DNA from: Ifrita kowaldi
Lineage: Eukaryota > Chordata > Aves > Passeriformes > Cinclosomatidae
Assembly: GCA_013398055.1 (NCBI GenBank)
Contig: VZRS01000313.1
Coordinates: 1,276,865-1,340,864, forward strand
Length of the DNA stretch: 64,000 bases
Direction: 5' to 3'
The position numbers and the translations under genes were made by a program. How positions within the stretch are numbered: the first letter of the stretch is position 1; each line of letters starts with the position of its first letter. Below are positions 39,672-51,500 of the stretch, one piece after another. The notes under the pieces were generated by a model that had not been told where the DNA came from, did not search any database, and was given only the letters and a program-made list of their open reading frames with translations.

Positions 39672-39732
39672 GCTATATACACATTTATATACATATATGT
39701 GTTTGCATATATAGACACACACATAGATACAC
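39672..39732. repeat. TA/CA-rich microsatellite
   Basis: Alternating TATATACACA-type sequence with TATATGTG and GACACACACA segments. This is purine-pyrimidine alternating low-complexity sequence lying about 250 bp to the left of the CpG-rich region. No element association is visible. Confidence 0.7.
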
Positions 39733-40223
39733 CAGTGATGTGCATGGTAAGGAGTGGGCAGGTTCAGAGTGCTGTCTGCACTGAGATACTTCACAAACCA
39801 CCGAACTGGTTACGTTCCTTTCAAACAAACTTTTTCGATTCCCGCAGCTGGTGACAAAAGAGGAGTGGGTATCATTGTGCATTTTTCCTTATTCCCCTTC
39901 CACTCCACAAACTATCCCGTCTTAAAACTCTCTTAGAAAAGTGAAAAAGTGCTCAGCCGTGTTAGGAAGGGGCCCTTTCAAACCATCCCGTCCCGAAGAC
40001 GGTCCCCAGCCGCAGGGCTCCGCGCAGCCGGGGTGCCCCGTCTCGGGGCTGATGGGGACACAGAGCCATGGCCCTCAGCAGCCAAGCTCAGAGCCCCGGG
40101 CCTGGGGAGGGCAAGTGGGCTTGGGTCTCTCCATTGTGGTGGGACGGGTGCCAGGCACCGAGGGCACAGGCAAGGGGGTGGGAGAGGGGGAAGGTGCGCG
40201 GGGAGACGAGACGCGACACTTAC

Positions 40224-40449
40224 TGCAGAACTGCCTCCGCCTGACCCTGCAGCGCCACAGCCGCGTCCGCACCCAGTGCAGGCACGGCGACAGGTCCATG
40301 GCTCGGGGGGTCGCCCGAGCCCGGGGCCACCTGGCACGGCCCGCTCCCCGCCGGGCGAACCTGCGGCAGCCCCCGGCCAACCTCCGGGCCGCCGGCAGGA
40401 TGCGGCGGGCGGCCACCGAGGCCCTGCTGTCCCTTTGTCGCCATGCCAT
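40224..40449 (-). other. Candidate first coding exon in the CpG island
   Basis: On the minus strand an open frame runs from an ATG at 40,449 to a donor site at 40,223, where GTAAGT follows exon end TTCTGCA. A second in-frame ATG at 40,299 would give MDLSPCLHWVRTRLWRC and a further eight residues before the splice, in phase 1. The longer version is very rich in arginine and alanine, as translated CpG islands often are, so the shorter start is more believable. I do not recognise the protein. The intron-side donor consensus is perfect, but the last exon base is A rather than G. No matching second exon was found to the left. Confidence 0.25.
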
Positions 40450-40500
40450 GTTTTATGCATGAAGGTAATTTCATCCCGATTCTCCGCGCCTGGTGTCTAC

Positions 40501-40528
40501 GTGAGCTCCTGCGACGTGCAGGAGCCAC
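40501..40528. repeat. GC-rich hairpin inside the CpG island
   Basis: GCTCCTGC and GCAGGAGC form an 8-bp perfect stem with loop GACGT. Outside it GTG and CAC pair as well, with one A bulged, giving 11 paired bases in all. It may be a structured 5' leader element or a chance consequence of high GC content. Confidence 0.75.
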
Positions 40529-41029
40529 GGCATCAGTCCCTGGGGCGTGCGGGCTCAGGGGAGGCGAGGAGCGAGCATCCCTCCTGGTGCGGGGGAAGGT
40601 GCCCATGGCAGGCACGGGGCCTTTCCCAGCCCCTGCGGAATGGGCTGAACTTTACACGTCTAAGTCTGCAGGTGCTGCGCTGCGGGGACCTTGGAATGAG
40701 GAGAGATCTGAAGATATTTGGGAGGCCTGCAGAAACCCATGTGCACTCTGGTCACAAAATCGTGGCCTGCATTAGAAACCTCAGTCCCACTGCTGCCTTG
40801 TGAGGAAACAGGAGCATTTGAGGGCAATATAGCTTTAGCATGTCCATGTCAGTGCTGCACTGGTAGGGGTGGTCAGCATTTCTCACATTCTAATTTCACT
40901 TTTGTTATATACAGTAATTCCCAGAGTGCCCCTCACAACACCGTCACTGCTGCCTGAGGCAGTTATTTTATAACGTATCTAAAAGGCCCCTTCTTCAACG
41001 AGTACACACAACCATAGTATTTCACAGAA

Positions 41030-41802
41030 TAATCTGAGTTGGAAGGGATCCACAAGGATCATCAAGTCCAACTCCAGGCCCTACATAGGGGTTTTCAAGT
41101 CCAGCTTCCAGCCCTGCACGGAACCATCCCCAAGAGTCACACCATGTGCCTGAGAGTATTGTTCAAATGCTCCTTGAACTCTGTCAGGCTGGTGCTGTGA
41201 CCACTTCCCTGGGGAGCCTGTTCCAGTGCCCAACCACCTTCTGGATGAAGAACCTTTTCCTAATATCCTGCCTAAATCTACCCTGACACAACTTCATGCC
41301 ATTGCCTTGGGTCCTGTCACTGGTCACCACAGAGAAGAGATCAGTGTCTGCCCCTTCTCTTTTCCTCACAAGGAAGCTGCAGACTGCAATGAGGTCTGTC
41401 CTCAGTCTCCTTTTCCCTAGGCTGAACTGACCAAGTGACCTCAGCCACCCCTCATGCAGCTTCCCCTCAAGGCCCTTCACCATCTTCATTGCCCTCATTT
41501 GGACGCTCTCTAATAGTTTCATATCTTTTTTATCTTGTGGCACCCAGAACTGCCCCCAGCACTCGAGGTGAGGCCGCCCCAGTGCAGAGCAGAGCGGGAC
41601 AATCCCCTCCCTTGCCCAGCTGGTGATGCTGTGCCTGATGCCCCCCAGGACACGCTTGGCCCTCCTGGCTGTCAGGGCACTGCTGACTCAGATTCAACTT
41701 GCCATCAGCCAGGACCCCCAGGTCCCTTTCCACAGCGCTGCTTTCCAGCATCTCATTTCCCCAGTCTGTACATACATTTGGCAATTTAGGCCCTGCTCCC
41801 AT
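41030..41802 (-). mobile_element. CR1 LINE, 5'-truncated 3' portion
   Basis: The plus strand opens with TTCACAGAAT and GAGTTGGAAGGGATC, the reverse complement of a CR1 tail, so the element runs right to left. It holds the 3' untranslated part and the C-terminal region of ORF2, and is truncated on the 5' side near 41,802. The 3' part has an extra segment (about 41,080-41,125) relative to the related copy at 32,047, either an insertion here or a loss there. It starts about 400 bp to the right of the CpG-rich region. Confidence 0.93.
41184..41802 (-). pseudogene. CR1 ORF2 C-terminus, 119-codon piece still open
   Basis: The frame at 41,184-41,543 reads without a stop for 119 codons: LLESVQMRAMKMVKGLE, LRSLGQFSLGKRRLRTDL, VTSDRTQGNGMKLCQGRF, then WNRLPREVVTAPA and a stop. 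This is the C-terminal end of CR1 ORF2, beyond the reverse transcriptase catalytic domain. Further 5', in another frame, MLESSAVERDLGVLADGKLN is visible at about 41,700-41,755, so at least one frameshift separates them. No catalytic polymerase motif is present, so the piece cannot function. The long open frame suggests a younger insertion than the copy at 5,880. Confidence 0.88.
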
Positions 41803-44685
41803 ACCTTTAAGCTTTGCCTCAAAAAATACATTTGTGGGGTTTACTTTAAGTGTTCCCTATGTCACAAGAAAGAGGTTAGCACACACATACACACATATAC
41901 TGCACACCCCTTACCAGGTGAGAGCAAATCTAAGACATGGGTCTGGAGTACACAGGCTGTGTTGCAAATGTATAAACTGTATCCTACCCAGCAGGATTCC
42001 TGAAGCTTTTCCCTTGTCACATGCAGCTGAGACCACTGAAGGCTGGGCTCGAGGACAGCAAGCCCTGCCACATGCACCAGTGTAACTGGAGAGTGGTCGA
42101 TTGCCAGGTTTCAGGTTTCCTTGCCATTTGAATCTCACAGTAGGGTCATCCAAAGGGCCATCGTTGATTTTTTGCTCTTGACATAGGCAGGTAAATCTTG
42201 TGCTCTCATTGCAATGATAGGTAAAACCCAGCAGATGCATTTGAGCTTCATTTTAAAGCTCTTTTGATTAATCCTGATCTGGAGTAAATGTAGCATTTTG
42301 AATCCCTATTGGGAATGTGAAAAAACTCAGTGTTATTTGCCCCTGAAGGTAGCATTAAAGCCCAGGCGTAGCTCATCCACACTGGGAATTCACACCGGAT
42401 TCTGCATGACAACCCCAAGCAGCCTAGAGATTTAAAAGCAAACCCACAAATCACTGTCAAATCAAGATATGAAATTCCACAGACACTCATTACATTTTGC
42501 CAAGCAACAGTCATGTCAGATTATTCATTTGGAGCGGATCAGAAGTGAGAGTAATGGATGGTGCAGAAACACTTTGAAAAATATGAAGAATCCACATTGA
42601 GTCTTGTGTCACTGTGCATTTGGAGACTGGTCAGAGTGAATTGGTCACATACTGTGGTGGACAACACTGCTGGTGTAACAGGGAGCAGGTTATGTTCCCC
42701 ATCGACCTGCTTCTGGTATTTCAATGGGCAAAATCACCTGGTTTTCTTTCTATCAAGAAGGACTCACCCTACGATGCTTAGGTCTGCTGAAACCATGGCT
42801 GTACCAGGGTGAAAGGGATTCCTGGATCACCATGTCCAGCCTCAGCTGCTTTGACATTCCCAGCATATTTCTGGTCTTTAATAAGTTATATCTCAGAATT
42901 AGGTTTCCTGTCCTCTTTTACTTGTGGAAGAAGGATATAGGAGTGGAGGGGATTTTAGGTGGTGAAAAATCACTTCTTGATTAGAATTCAGCACAGCTGT
43001 GATCTCAGTGTCATCAGTTACTTGCACTGATGCTGATGCACATAATTTACAGCAATAAATGAGATATAACAGCAGGTATGTGTGGGCTGGAAACAGAAAT
43101 TAGACCTGAAATGAGAAAAGTATGACGGCTTTGGTGTATTTTGTGCTTTAATAGTGCTTATAATTGTCTTTTTGGAACATGCAGACAAATAGAATAATGT
43201 AAGAGATGGGCTAGGTAGGATTCAATTTTGCTCGTTCAAGGAAAATACAATATAATGACAAGTATATTTGTGCTGATGATAGCTTGTTTTCTTCAGTATT
43301 TTATGTTTGTCCTCCTCCCTTTTTTTTTCTTTTTTAAACACAAACACACCTAAGCTTAGAACTAGCTATTTGTAGATGTATTTTTACCTTAGAGTAGGCA
43401 GAAGTCATAATTTTTACACTTGGTTGGTTCCAATTCAGTATTATTTTTTTCCATAACATTCTGTGTGATTTGTGTGCATCCCCCTGGCACCAGAGTGCAA
43501 AGGAGACATTCAGAAAAGCTTAATTATGCACATCATTTTTGACACCACCATCCCTTCAATTTTACTCCTGTAAATGAATGATGACATGTCAGAGTCACAA
43601 GGCAGGGCACTCAGTACATGTGTCTGACTCAGTGTCTTTCTGCATTTTCCTTTAAAACCTTGGTGGAGAGGAAGAGACATGCAGTTGCACAGAAGGAATA
43701 GGAACTGCTGAGCCGGTTCGCACCCAGGCATGGTGCTCCTGGAACTCCAACCTGCAAGAAAGATCTTGGCAACAGATCATGAAGGCATCAGCCAACAAAG
43801 GCAACATCTCTTAGTCATCACAGAGTTCCTAAGGTTAAATATAACTGCTCAATCTGATGCTCACCATTGATCTTCCAGTGCAATGTGGTTGTCTAGCAGC
43901 TGCTGCTATTTCTCCAGAAAGACAGAGACCTCCTGCAGATCATGACGACCACAAACTGGTGCCTCAAGCCCTGACATGTGGCTCTACTATCTTCTTCCTT
44001 AACATGCTGCTGGTAAACAAACACAGTTCATGAAACCTTTTCCTCAGCAGAAGGGATCTGTTGTGGGGCTCTGTTCCCCCAACACTCTAAAAGGCTTTGA
44101 GGTGCTCTGACTGCAATACAAGCAAGAACTTCCCAAGTTAGCAAACCACAACCCTGCTAAATGTCAGAGCATTGTACTTTGGCATGCCAAATTTCTATTT
44201 TGTTGTACACTGGAATTCAATCTTGTTTAATACTTGAAAGCAGTTGATGTAGTGATGTTAGTGGATGTCAAGAGTACACAGCACAGTCTGGGATGGAATA
44301 AGGAGCATTTCAGAGAAAGCTTCCACTTAAGCCCCTCACTCCGTGTGCTTCAGTTTGTTAAATCACTGGTTAACAGGATTTATAAATACTGCAGGGCGGG
44401 GCGGGGGGAAGGCAGAATTGCTGGCTGAGGATACAACCCTGGCAGCTCAGATCCCACACTGCAGTGCAGTGCTCTTCTTGTGCCACCTACTGACCAGTTC
44501 CTCCTGGCTTTCAATTCGGAAACGGAACATTTTCCAGTTTATTTTTAAATGCAAGTATTTGATGTTGGATTTTGCCCAAGCAATTAATATCTAGTGAATA
44601 CATACAGTCTTCATGCCTTGATAGCAATGCTCTAATTTAGAGCTGAACCACCCTATCCGGCACTAGCTGGCTCAGTGCAAGGAGA

Positions 44686-44724
44686 ATGGGATGGGATGGG
44701 ATGGGATGGGATGGGATGGGATGG
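44686..44724. repeat. Pentamer microsatellite (ATGGG)n
   Basis: Seven perfect ATGGG units plus four further bases, uninterrupted. On the minus strand it reads (CCCAT)n. Perfect short arrays of this kind are often variable in length. G-runs of three at 5-bp spacing could form a G-quadruplex on the plus strand. Confidence 0.95.
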
Positions 44725-45190
44725 TCTGTGTTATCCAGCATGTCAGGTCCAGCAGTGCTTTCTCTCTTGAAATATGTAATACCCCGCTGAAATCATTATG
44801 ATTGCCCAGATGTTTAAAATCAGAAGCTACCCAGAAAGTTTGCCCTCTGTCCATAGGTGCTTTCTGGAACATGGCTGAGGTATGGCAAGGGGTTGACCTC
44901 TCATTCCCATATCAGGGTGTGGTATTGAAATGCAGCCTTCAGGTCCTCACCCATCCTCTGTGCTAATAGAGAAACACTTTTCTTTTGGCTCTCCAACCCC
45001 CTGAAATTTGGAACTACCCTGCAGAATTAAGATAATACTTTCAATTTTTTTTTATTAAAAGTCAAGGCAATGGCTAAATGAATGTGTGTCCCCCCCAGAA
45101 CATTTCTGAAATGCTTAAAAGTGGAAAACACATACCCTGTTCCTGTGTAGGTTTAGCTGTAAAGCTGCCCATTTCATTTATCTTGGGTAG

Positions 45191-45211
45191 ACAGTGTTGG
45201 CCCAACACTGT
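45191..45211. repeat. Near-palindrome, 10-bp arms with 1-nt centre
   Basis: ACAGTGTTGG and CCAACACTGT flank a single C. Such a structure can bind a dimeric protein or form a small cruciform. No known factor site is claimed. A chance origin is plausible given the window length. Confidence 0.8.
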
Positions 45212-48200
45212 GAGTTGCTCATCTAGTGGTGAAACAGGGGCTCAAACAATTGTAGCAGGCTCAGTATTAGTATTGCTCTGCAAATGTTTGTGATAGCCAT
45301 TGTCTTCCTCACTCTGGCTGTGGCAGTCAACCTTCTGAAGGCTTCAGGTTAAAAAGAGAGATTCCAGCCCTCATCAAGAGCTGACTGAAACCTGTAAGGA
45401 GTAGCACATTGATAGGACAAGGCTGGGGTTGGGAATCTTGTATGACTGTGGCATCGATACGTAATTTCTCCTCAACAATACCATCAGAGGACTGTGCAGG
45501 CTGCAGTAGGTGCCCCGTCAGAGCAGGTGGTTGCTGTTCTAGAGCTTCTGACAAGGAAAAGTGTGGTCAGGATGACACTCTTTTCTACATATGGTTTTAA
45601 ATGACCACTTTGCTCTGGGGCCAAAGCAGCCTTGACCAGGCCAAGGCGTGACATTGGAGAAATTGCTTCCAGCTGCACTTTTTACCTCCCACTTGTGCTC
45701 TCCTCCAGCTGCACATTTCAGTGGGGCCACGACCTCAATGTGCATTTTAAAAAATGTGAAAAATAAGCTTTCAGTTTTCTTTGTTGCTAAATGGGCTGCC
45801 TCTTGCAACTCTTTATTGAATGGAAAGATATGATAGGCTTATTCACCCTACACTAAAAGCATGATGTAAATTTCATATGCTCTTTAAAAGGGATGACAAA
45901 GATATCATGGATAAATTTTGTATTTGGGGACACAGTATTTTCTTTCTAATTATTTAAAGTTCAGTATGTGATCTTAATTAATGTTTTCTTCTTGCATTTT
46001 ACTTGTTGGCCTGCAGGCAATTTCTTCTAAAATTAATTGGATTAATCATTCCAGAAATCTCAGCTGGATGATCACATATATACTAAATATTTTTAGAAAC
46101 AATTTCAAAGATTGGCAAGCATTTGGATTTTTTTTTGCCAATAAACTTGGCACACCACTGTACATTGAGAAGTCTTTCTAGGTAGCTGTGGGAGATTTCT
46201 TGTTCTGTGCTCAGCTATCCTACAGGACCTGCCACAAAGCATCGAACATTTAGGATTTAGAGATCATCTAATGCTTCCCATGTGTGTACATAGATTTGAG
46301 TCAGAAACACTGCAGGAAGCTCACCTCTGAAAAAAAAAGCTTTTAAACTAGGTTGCTGGCCCAGAATAACAGCGGGAGACATGACAGTCATACCTCTTGA
46401 AATATTTATCTTAGCTTTTTCTCATCAAACATTGAAAATACAGCTGCACCACTTATGGGTCAATAAATATATATTGTACTTAAGGCAAAATTCTGTTGTT
46501 TCCTTAAGCTTTTCCTAAACTTCCTTTTTTTCCACTTGCAGACAGTTACCCAGTGCAGTGAAACCAGTTCATTAAGCCAGGTTTTCAGGCTATCCAGACT
46601 TTCGCAGGTGTCAGAGTTAAACCAGCTGCTAAACCCTTTCAGATGGATAAACTCAGGGTCTGTAGGACTGTGTTTCTGCAAAGGAGGATGCCTAAAATAG
46701 GAGTTGCTGTGAGAGTGGCATTCACATGGACATTTCCATTATGACTTTACTGTAGTCTTCCTCCTTGAAAGGTGCACCCAAGCAGAACACCAGAAAGCAC
46801 ACAGCAAATCTGTGTCTGTTAAGAACCTTTGGAACACTTCATTAGAATGTTTTTGTTAGATAAGTAGGTCTCACTCTAAAGGCCTCTTAATCAAGAGTAA
46901 GTATGATTTTAAGTGATATCCATTCCCAAATTTATTGAGCTGCTTTCAGTCTTTTTCTTTGAAGCCTGCTCCCTTACTTACTCTTTTAAAGTGTCATTTC
47001 TGATAACCTTGTTAATCAACTCGTCTGTTAATTTCATCTCAAATTTCCTGGGTTTAGCTGTACTCTGTATTCTTGTAACTATTTTTTCCCTTCTTACTCT
47101 TTTAAAATATGTGCTGATTGCTAACACATCCTTGTTCTCTCCAGCCCTGACTATGTTTTTATTATTCTGCATTTTTCTCTTTAAAGTTACCTTTTTGCAA
47201 TTATGACTCCAGTACCAAACACAGCACTCCAGGAACTTCACAGGCCAGAAATTTATGTCTTTATTTTGCAGGATTATGCTTTTGCAAGCACCATGGTACA
47301 TATAGTCCCATATCAGGGACGAGGGAAGCTCACACCCTGTTTGCGTTTCAGTCTTCACAATTGACTTTCTATAAGTAAATTTATTTCCTTGGATTCAGAT
47401 TTCATATTTATATAAGAGTGATTTACTATGCTTCAAGAATTTTAAATACTATTCCATAGAATAAGAAGTGGTTAATTATCTCCAATAATTATAACATACT
47501 TGGTTACCTTAAACCAGAGAAAGAGGTAGCTCTTAGACTACGATTTTTAAAGATGAGTTATTGATTACCTCCTGCTACTCCTTCAGATAAATTGTCTGTT
47601 TTAATAATCCTGTCAGAAGGTGCTGCTCCCTTCTTAGAATGGACATAAACAAAGAATTACCACCTCTTGCACCTAATATTATATGGAGTCCCAGTGCAGA
47701 CATTTGCCTTCATGATTTCTGACTTTATAAATCTGATGGAGACCCTAATGGCATGACTCAAAGCCAAAGAAAAGTCTCAACCTGTATTCTAACCTATTAT
47801 ATTCTCAAACTGAGGTTGCACAAGAGACCAGGTGGGATACAAATGGGTTCAAATTTCTCTGTAGTTTGACAGAAACTTTTCCTTCCACTGGCTCATGACT
47901 CAGATGCTTTTACTAACTGACTGCCATAGAAAAGCATGTCTGATGAAACATTTCTGGGCATTGTTTCTGCCCCGCCTCGCTCCCCTCTGAAACGAACGAC
48001 TGTATAAAAATAATCTTTTAGGTTTATTGCAGAGAATCAAAGACTTGAACTCGGTGCACTGCTGTGAAGGCACATCAGTGGTCATCTGGAAAATAAAAAC
48101 AAATCACTGAGTCCAAAAAATCGTGTTTCAAAAGTAGTTTGCCTCAATCCCATAGGCATACTTTTTTCCTTCTGAAATTCTGAAACTTCCAGGCTGCAGA

Positions 48201-48414
48201 AGCTGAAACTTGAAAATTCTGTTCCAAATATTTGTAATAAAATTACAAAAAGAGGCATCCTGTGTCTCCAGCAGAGTGATAGCACTTGCATCATGATGTA
48301 AATAAACTATGAGTTAGGCCTGAGCTTCTGTTCAAAATGAAGACCCTGATCACAGCTTTATTGAAAGCTTTCTGGTCTGAAACTCGGTTTGATGTGTCAC
48401 ACAGCTTGCTCAGG

Positions 48415-48540
48415 GAATGATAGAAAAATTGAGATTGGAAGGGGCTTCTGGAGGGCATTTGGTCTAACTCCATGTTCAACATTTCTCAGGGCCCTCTCCA
48501 ACTGTGCTTTGAGAGGTTTCCAAGGATTCAGCTAAGAAAG
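48415..48540 (-). mobile_element. Old CR1 3' tail fragment
   Basis: GAATGATAGAAAAATTGAGA followed by TTGGAAGGGGCTTCTGGAG corresponds to the reverse complement of a CR1 3' end, and GAGAGGTTTCCAAGGATTCA further right fits the next part of the 3' region. It is diverged, and homology fades before ORF2 sequence is reached. The right border is approximate. Confidence 0.7.
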
Positions 48541-51500
48541 CAGTGCCAAGTACCTAAGGTCTTCTACCTACATTAAATAAAGACAGGCTCTTTCAGTCCT
48601 GAAAACTAAGAATTCCTGGGTTTTGTCCTAGGGTCGTTTTTTGAAATGCTAAGGCTCCTCTCCCTTCTGATTTGGCCATAACCAAAATTGTACACCCAAG
48701 TCAACCCCCACATCAGTACAATTTCCCTGGGCTGGCCATCAAGAGGTGTCTCATCCTTTGTCCTCCTTTAGAAGCACAACCACACGTGCCACAGTGGGAC
48801 AGCCTTGGGTGCCTCCTGCTGCTGCCAGCTGGTTTGGCACAGAATCAATCCATCTGGCACCCTCTGGACAGACTGGCAGACATACAGTTGTGTGTGCAAT
48901 CCACACAACTTTACATTGACCTGGGACTCAGTGCATGTGAAAACATTCACACAGTGTTGGCAACACCCAGTTCAGCTGGAAACACCATTGCAGCTGAATA
49001 GCAAAGTGCTGGGATCAGCCTTTGCCAGGGGCTCCAAAATGTTCACTGGCTCCGGAGCACAGGTGGCACAGTCATGAGAACTGACTTGGTTGATGTGATA
49101 AGTGAGTGGAGAAGGAGCTGTCATCACTTAACAGAGAAGAAAACAAACACAATGACATAGAAGGTGATGCATATGAGGCCTACAAAGAGAGATATTACTG
49201 CTACCAACCTGAAACATGGTTTGTGTATCTTGGAATGATAAGTGATGTCCAGAAGGGCTCCTGCACAAGCTAAATGTTCGTGCAAAGCAAATTCTTCCAC
49301 ACTGGGAAGTTCAGAACAAGCATTGCCCTTTGCCTAGGAAAGAGGTTTGGAGGAGTATTTCAGCTCTTAAATTCATAAAGGTTCATTGAAGAGTGATCTT
49401 AAAGCCCAAAAAAGCAACAGAGCTAGAGAATCTGGCTTACTCTGACTTCATTTGTTGCATGGGTTAAAGAGTCTGACATTGTCACTGTGGACAAATGGCC
49501 GTTAACATCATTATAATGGTCACCCATGAAAACGTCAGTGTTTTTTTTCCCTGGGCATCTTCAAGAGATGACTCTTGTACTTTGGGAGTACTTGTGCACT
49601 CTGCACAGGCAAAACAACTCCAATTAGGTAACGCTTTCATTGCCAGCCTCTGGAGTAGCCCAGTGAACTTTTCAAGAGCAGGAAGATGATTTGCATTGTC
49701 TTCCTCACTCTCTTTTTCCCCTTGGGCAAAGCGTTCAGCCAATACCTGAAGAAGTTAGACATACCCTCTCTGGAATCTCTGCTCAAAATTCACCCTTTCC
49801 ATGCTGAAGTACAAATCATTCTCATCTGACATCACCTAAACTCAATGGATGAGCAGAAATGTATGTTTTTTCCCTCTTTCACTCTTATCTTCCCAGCACA
49901 CATCATCAGCTTTAACCCAGTTTGCCTACCTGATTCTTCTTGTCCACTACGTAGACACAGAGGATGTGAGGTGATGTCTAACTACGTTTGAATATTTTGT
50001 TAGTACCAAGGCCAGCACACTGAGTTCCTAGGAGTTGGTGCAATTTAAACCATAAAAATAAATCCCCACATAGGAAGAAATGCCAGGTTGGAGTGAGGGG
50101 TGTTTCAAGCCCATTACACTCCCATTTCCTTGAGCTAAAAAGGTTTTGAGTCCTGTTTTTTGCCAGTATGACAATTAAGAAACCAGTGATTTAAAGAGAA
50201 TCTCAAAGGTTATTTGTCAAGTTTTATGGTGGAAGCAGAAAAAACATCCTGAAGCCAAAACTCATCCTGTCCGCAGATTATGATGGCATGCGCACACATT
50301 TCTTCTGCTTCCTAGGGCAAGGCCTGTCCTGGAGAGGTCTGACAAGGGGCTGGGGAACCAGGGCTGATAGAAAAGTCCACTGGGAGATCATCCTGCTTGC
50401 CCAGTTCTTGCAAATGGTTTTATGGAGAAAAATAAAATCCTCAAAGCTGAATCCTCAAATTTCGGCAAAGAACTAGGAGTGAAGTCTCCCAGTGAGACGA
50501 TCCTTAAGCTACCTTCTCCTTCAAGGATAGTTTGGCTGGAGTAAAAAAAACCCTGTCTGGCTGCTAGGTCAGCAAAGCCCCCAAAGCTATTTTCTCTCCC
50601 TGGGAGACAGGAAGTGTAATTGTTCTTAACCATATAAATACGTAAATGGAAAAGCACAAACGCATGTTTATACTGGTATTTCTTTGGCTCCTCAAAGAAA
50701 CGATGGTTAAAGAAAACTTAGCCCTATAGGGAATGGACAGATGATCCGAAATGGAATAGGATTATTTTTATTTTAGCACTTTACGGCCACAAGGTGTCCC
50801 TCGTTACTCACAAGAAGAACTAGTGGCTGGTATACCGTACTCCAGCAGAGCTGAAACAAAGTTCATGGCTCCTCCAGCAGCAAGAGCAGTGAGGGAAGAA
50901 GAGAATGAAAAGCCAGTAAATGCAAAGGGCAAGCATAAAACTCAGCTGCAAAATCTTCTCCTTTCACCTTGTAAGGAAATCACATGGAGATGCTTTGTAG
51001 TATTAGATACACAGCTTTCCTGCATAGCTAATGGATTAAATCAAAACTTAATTCCATTGTTATTTTCCTGCAATATTTCAGTTTTGATGAGATATATTAA
51101 AAAGTTGCACTCTCCTCAACATGTTTCTATTTAAGGAAGATGTGAAAGAGATCAGCAAAAATCAAGAAAGCTTTAGAGACACATCCAGAAACCACTTAAC
51201 ACTTCAGAATAACAAGTGACAGAAGAAAAAGACAGTGACAAAAAAGGAAAAAGTCAGGCTTTCAAAAAGCTCAGCATTTACATGTCTGTTAAATAGCCAG
51301 ATTTTTCAACAGTGCTTCAGTAATGAAACACCTCCTTGCCAACTGATGCTTTATAAACAGCATTTCTGTCCTCAGAAATCCTAGCAGAGCACTAACAACC
51401 CAGCTGAAGCACAGCAAAGACATTTTTCCCTTTTACCACAGCTAATGGACACTGAATTCCCTCCGGGTTCCCTGGGTGAACTCCGTGTGCCCCGAGTGGC

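Larger units (their letters stand above)
32246..39967. other. Unique stretch without a recognised gene
   Basis: No recognisable exon or mobile element. A minisatellite lies at 36,794-36,872 and a TA/CA-rich microsatellite at 39,672-39,732. A 92-codon plus-strand frame at 33,505-33,783 has no recognised family and looks like chance. Several AT-rich blocks (near 33.1-33.5 and 36.1-36.5 kb) carry nothing I can name. Confidence 0.55.
39968..40640. promoter_or_regulatory. CpG island, candidate promoter and first-exon region
   Basis: Composition changes abruptly from AT-moderate flanks to GC-rich sequence with many CpG dinucleotides, for example the run through 39,987-40,047 and 40,300-40,405. CpG is otherwise scarce across the window. 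In vertebrates such islands usually mark promoters. I see no clear TATA box, which is normal for CpG-island promoters. The minus strand carries an open frame ending at a good splice donor (40,223), so transcription to the left is the preferred reading. It could instead be a GC-rich orphan island or enhancer. Confidence 0.65.
41803..48414. other. Unique stretch without a recognised gene
   Basis: I see no recognisable exon or clear mobile element. Included are a short CA/TA repeat at 41,881-41,900, a pyrimidine-rich tract near 43,316-43,337, the (ATGGG)n repeat at 44,686-44,724 and a near-palindrome at 45,191-45,211. About 47,200-47,240 has a weak CR1-like match (ACACAGCACTCCAGG) that is too short to call. 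Confidence 0.55.

Noticed and set aside
39949..40803. A 284-codon plus-strand frame across the CpG island
   Set aside because: Its G/R/P/A-rich translation is what GC-rich sequence gives in any frame, since stop codons are rare there. The minus-strand frame with a donor site is the better candidate, though still weak.
44179..44190. 12-bp palindrome TTGGCATGCCAA
   Set aside because: It resembles two NFI half-sites, but the spacing is 2 instead of the usual 5, and 12-bp palindromes are expected several times in a window of this length.
47200..47240. Short CR1-like match (ACACAGCACTCCAGG)
   Set aside because: Only about 25-30 bp resemble CR1 and the surroundings do not follow the CR1 order. 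Chance similarity cannot be excluded.
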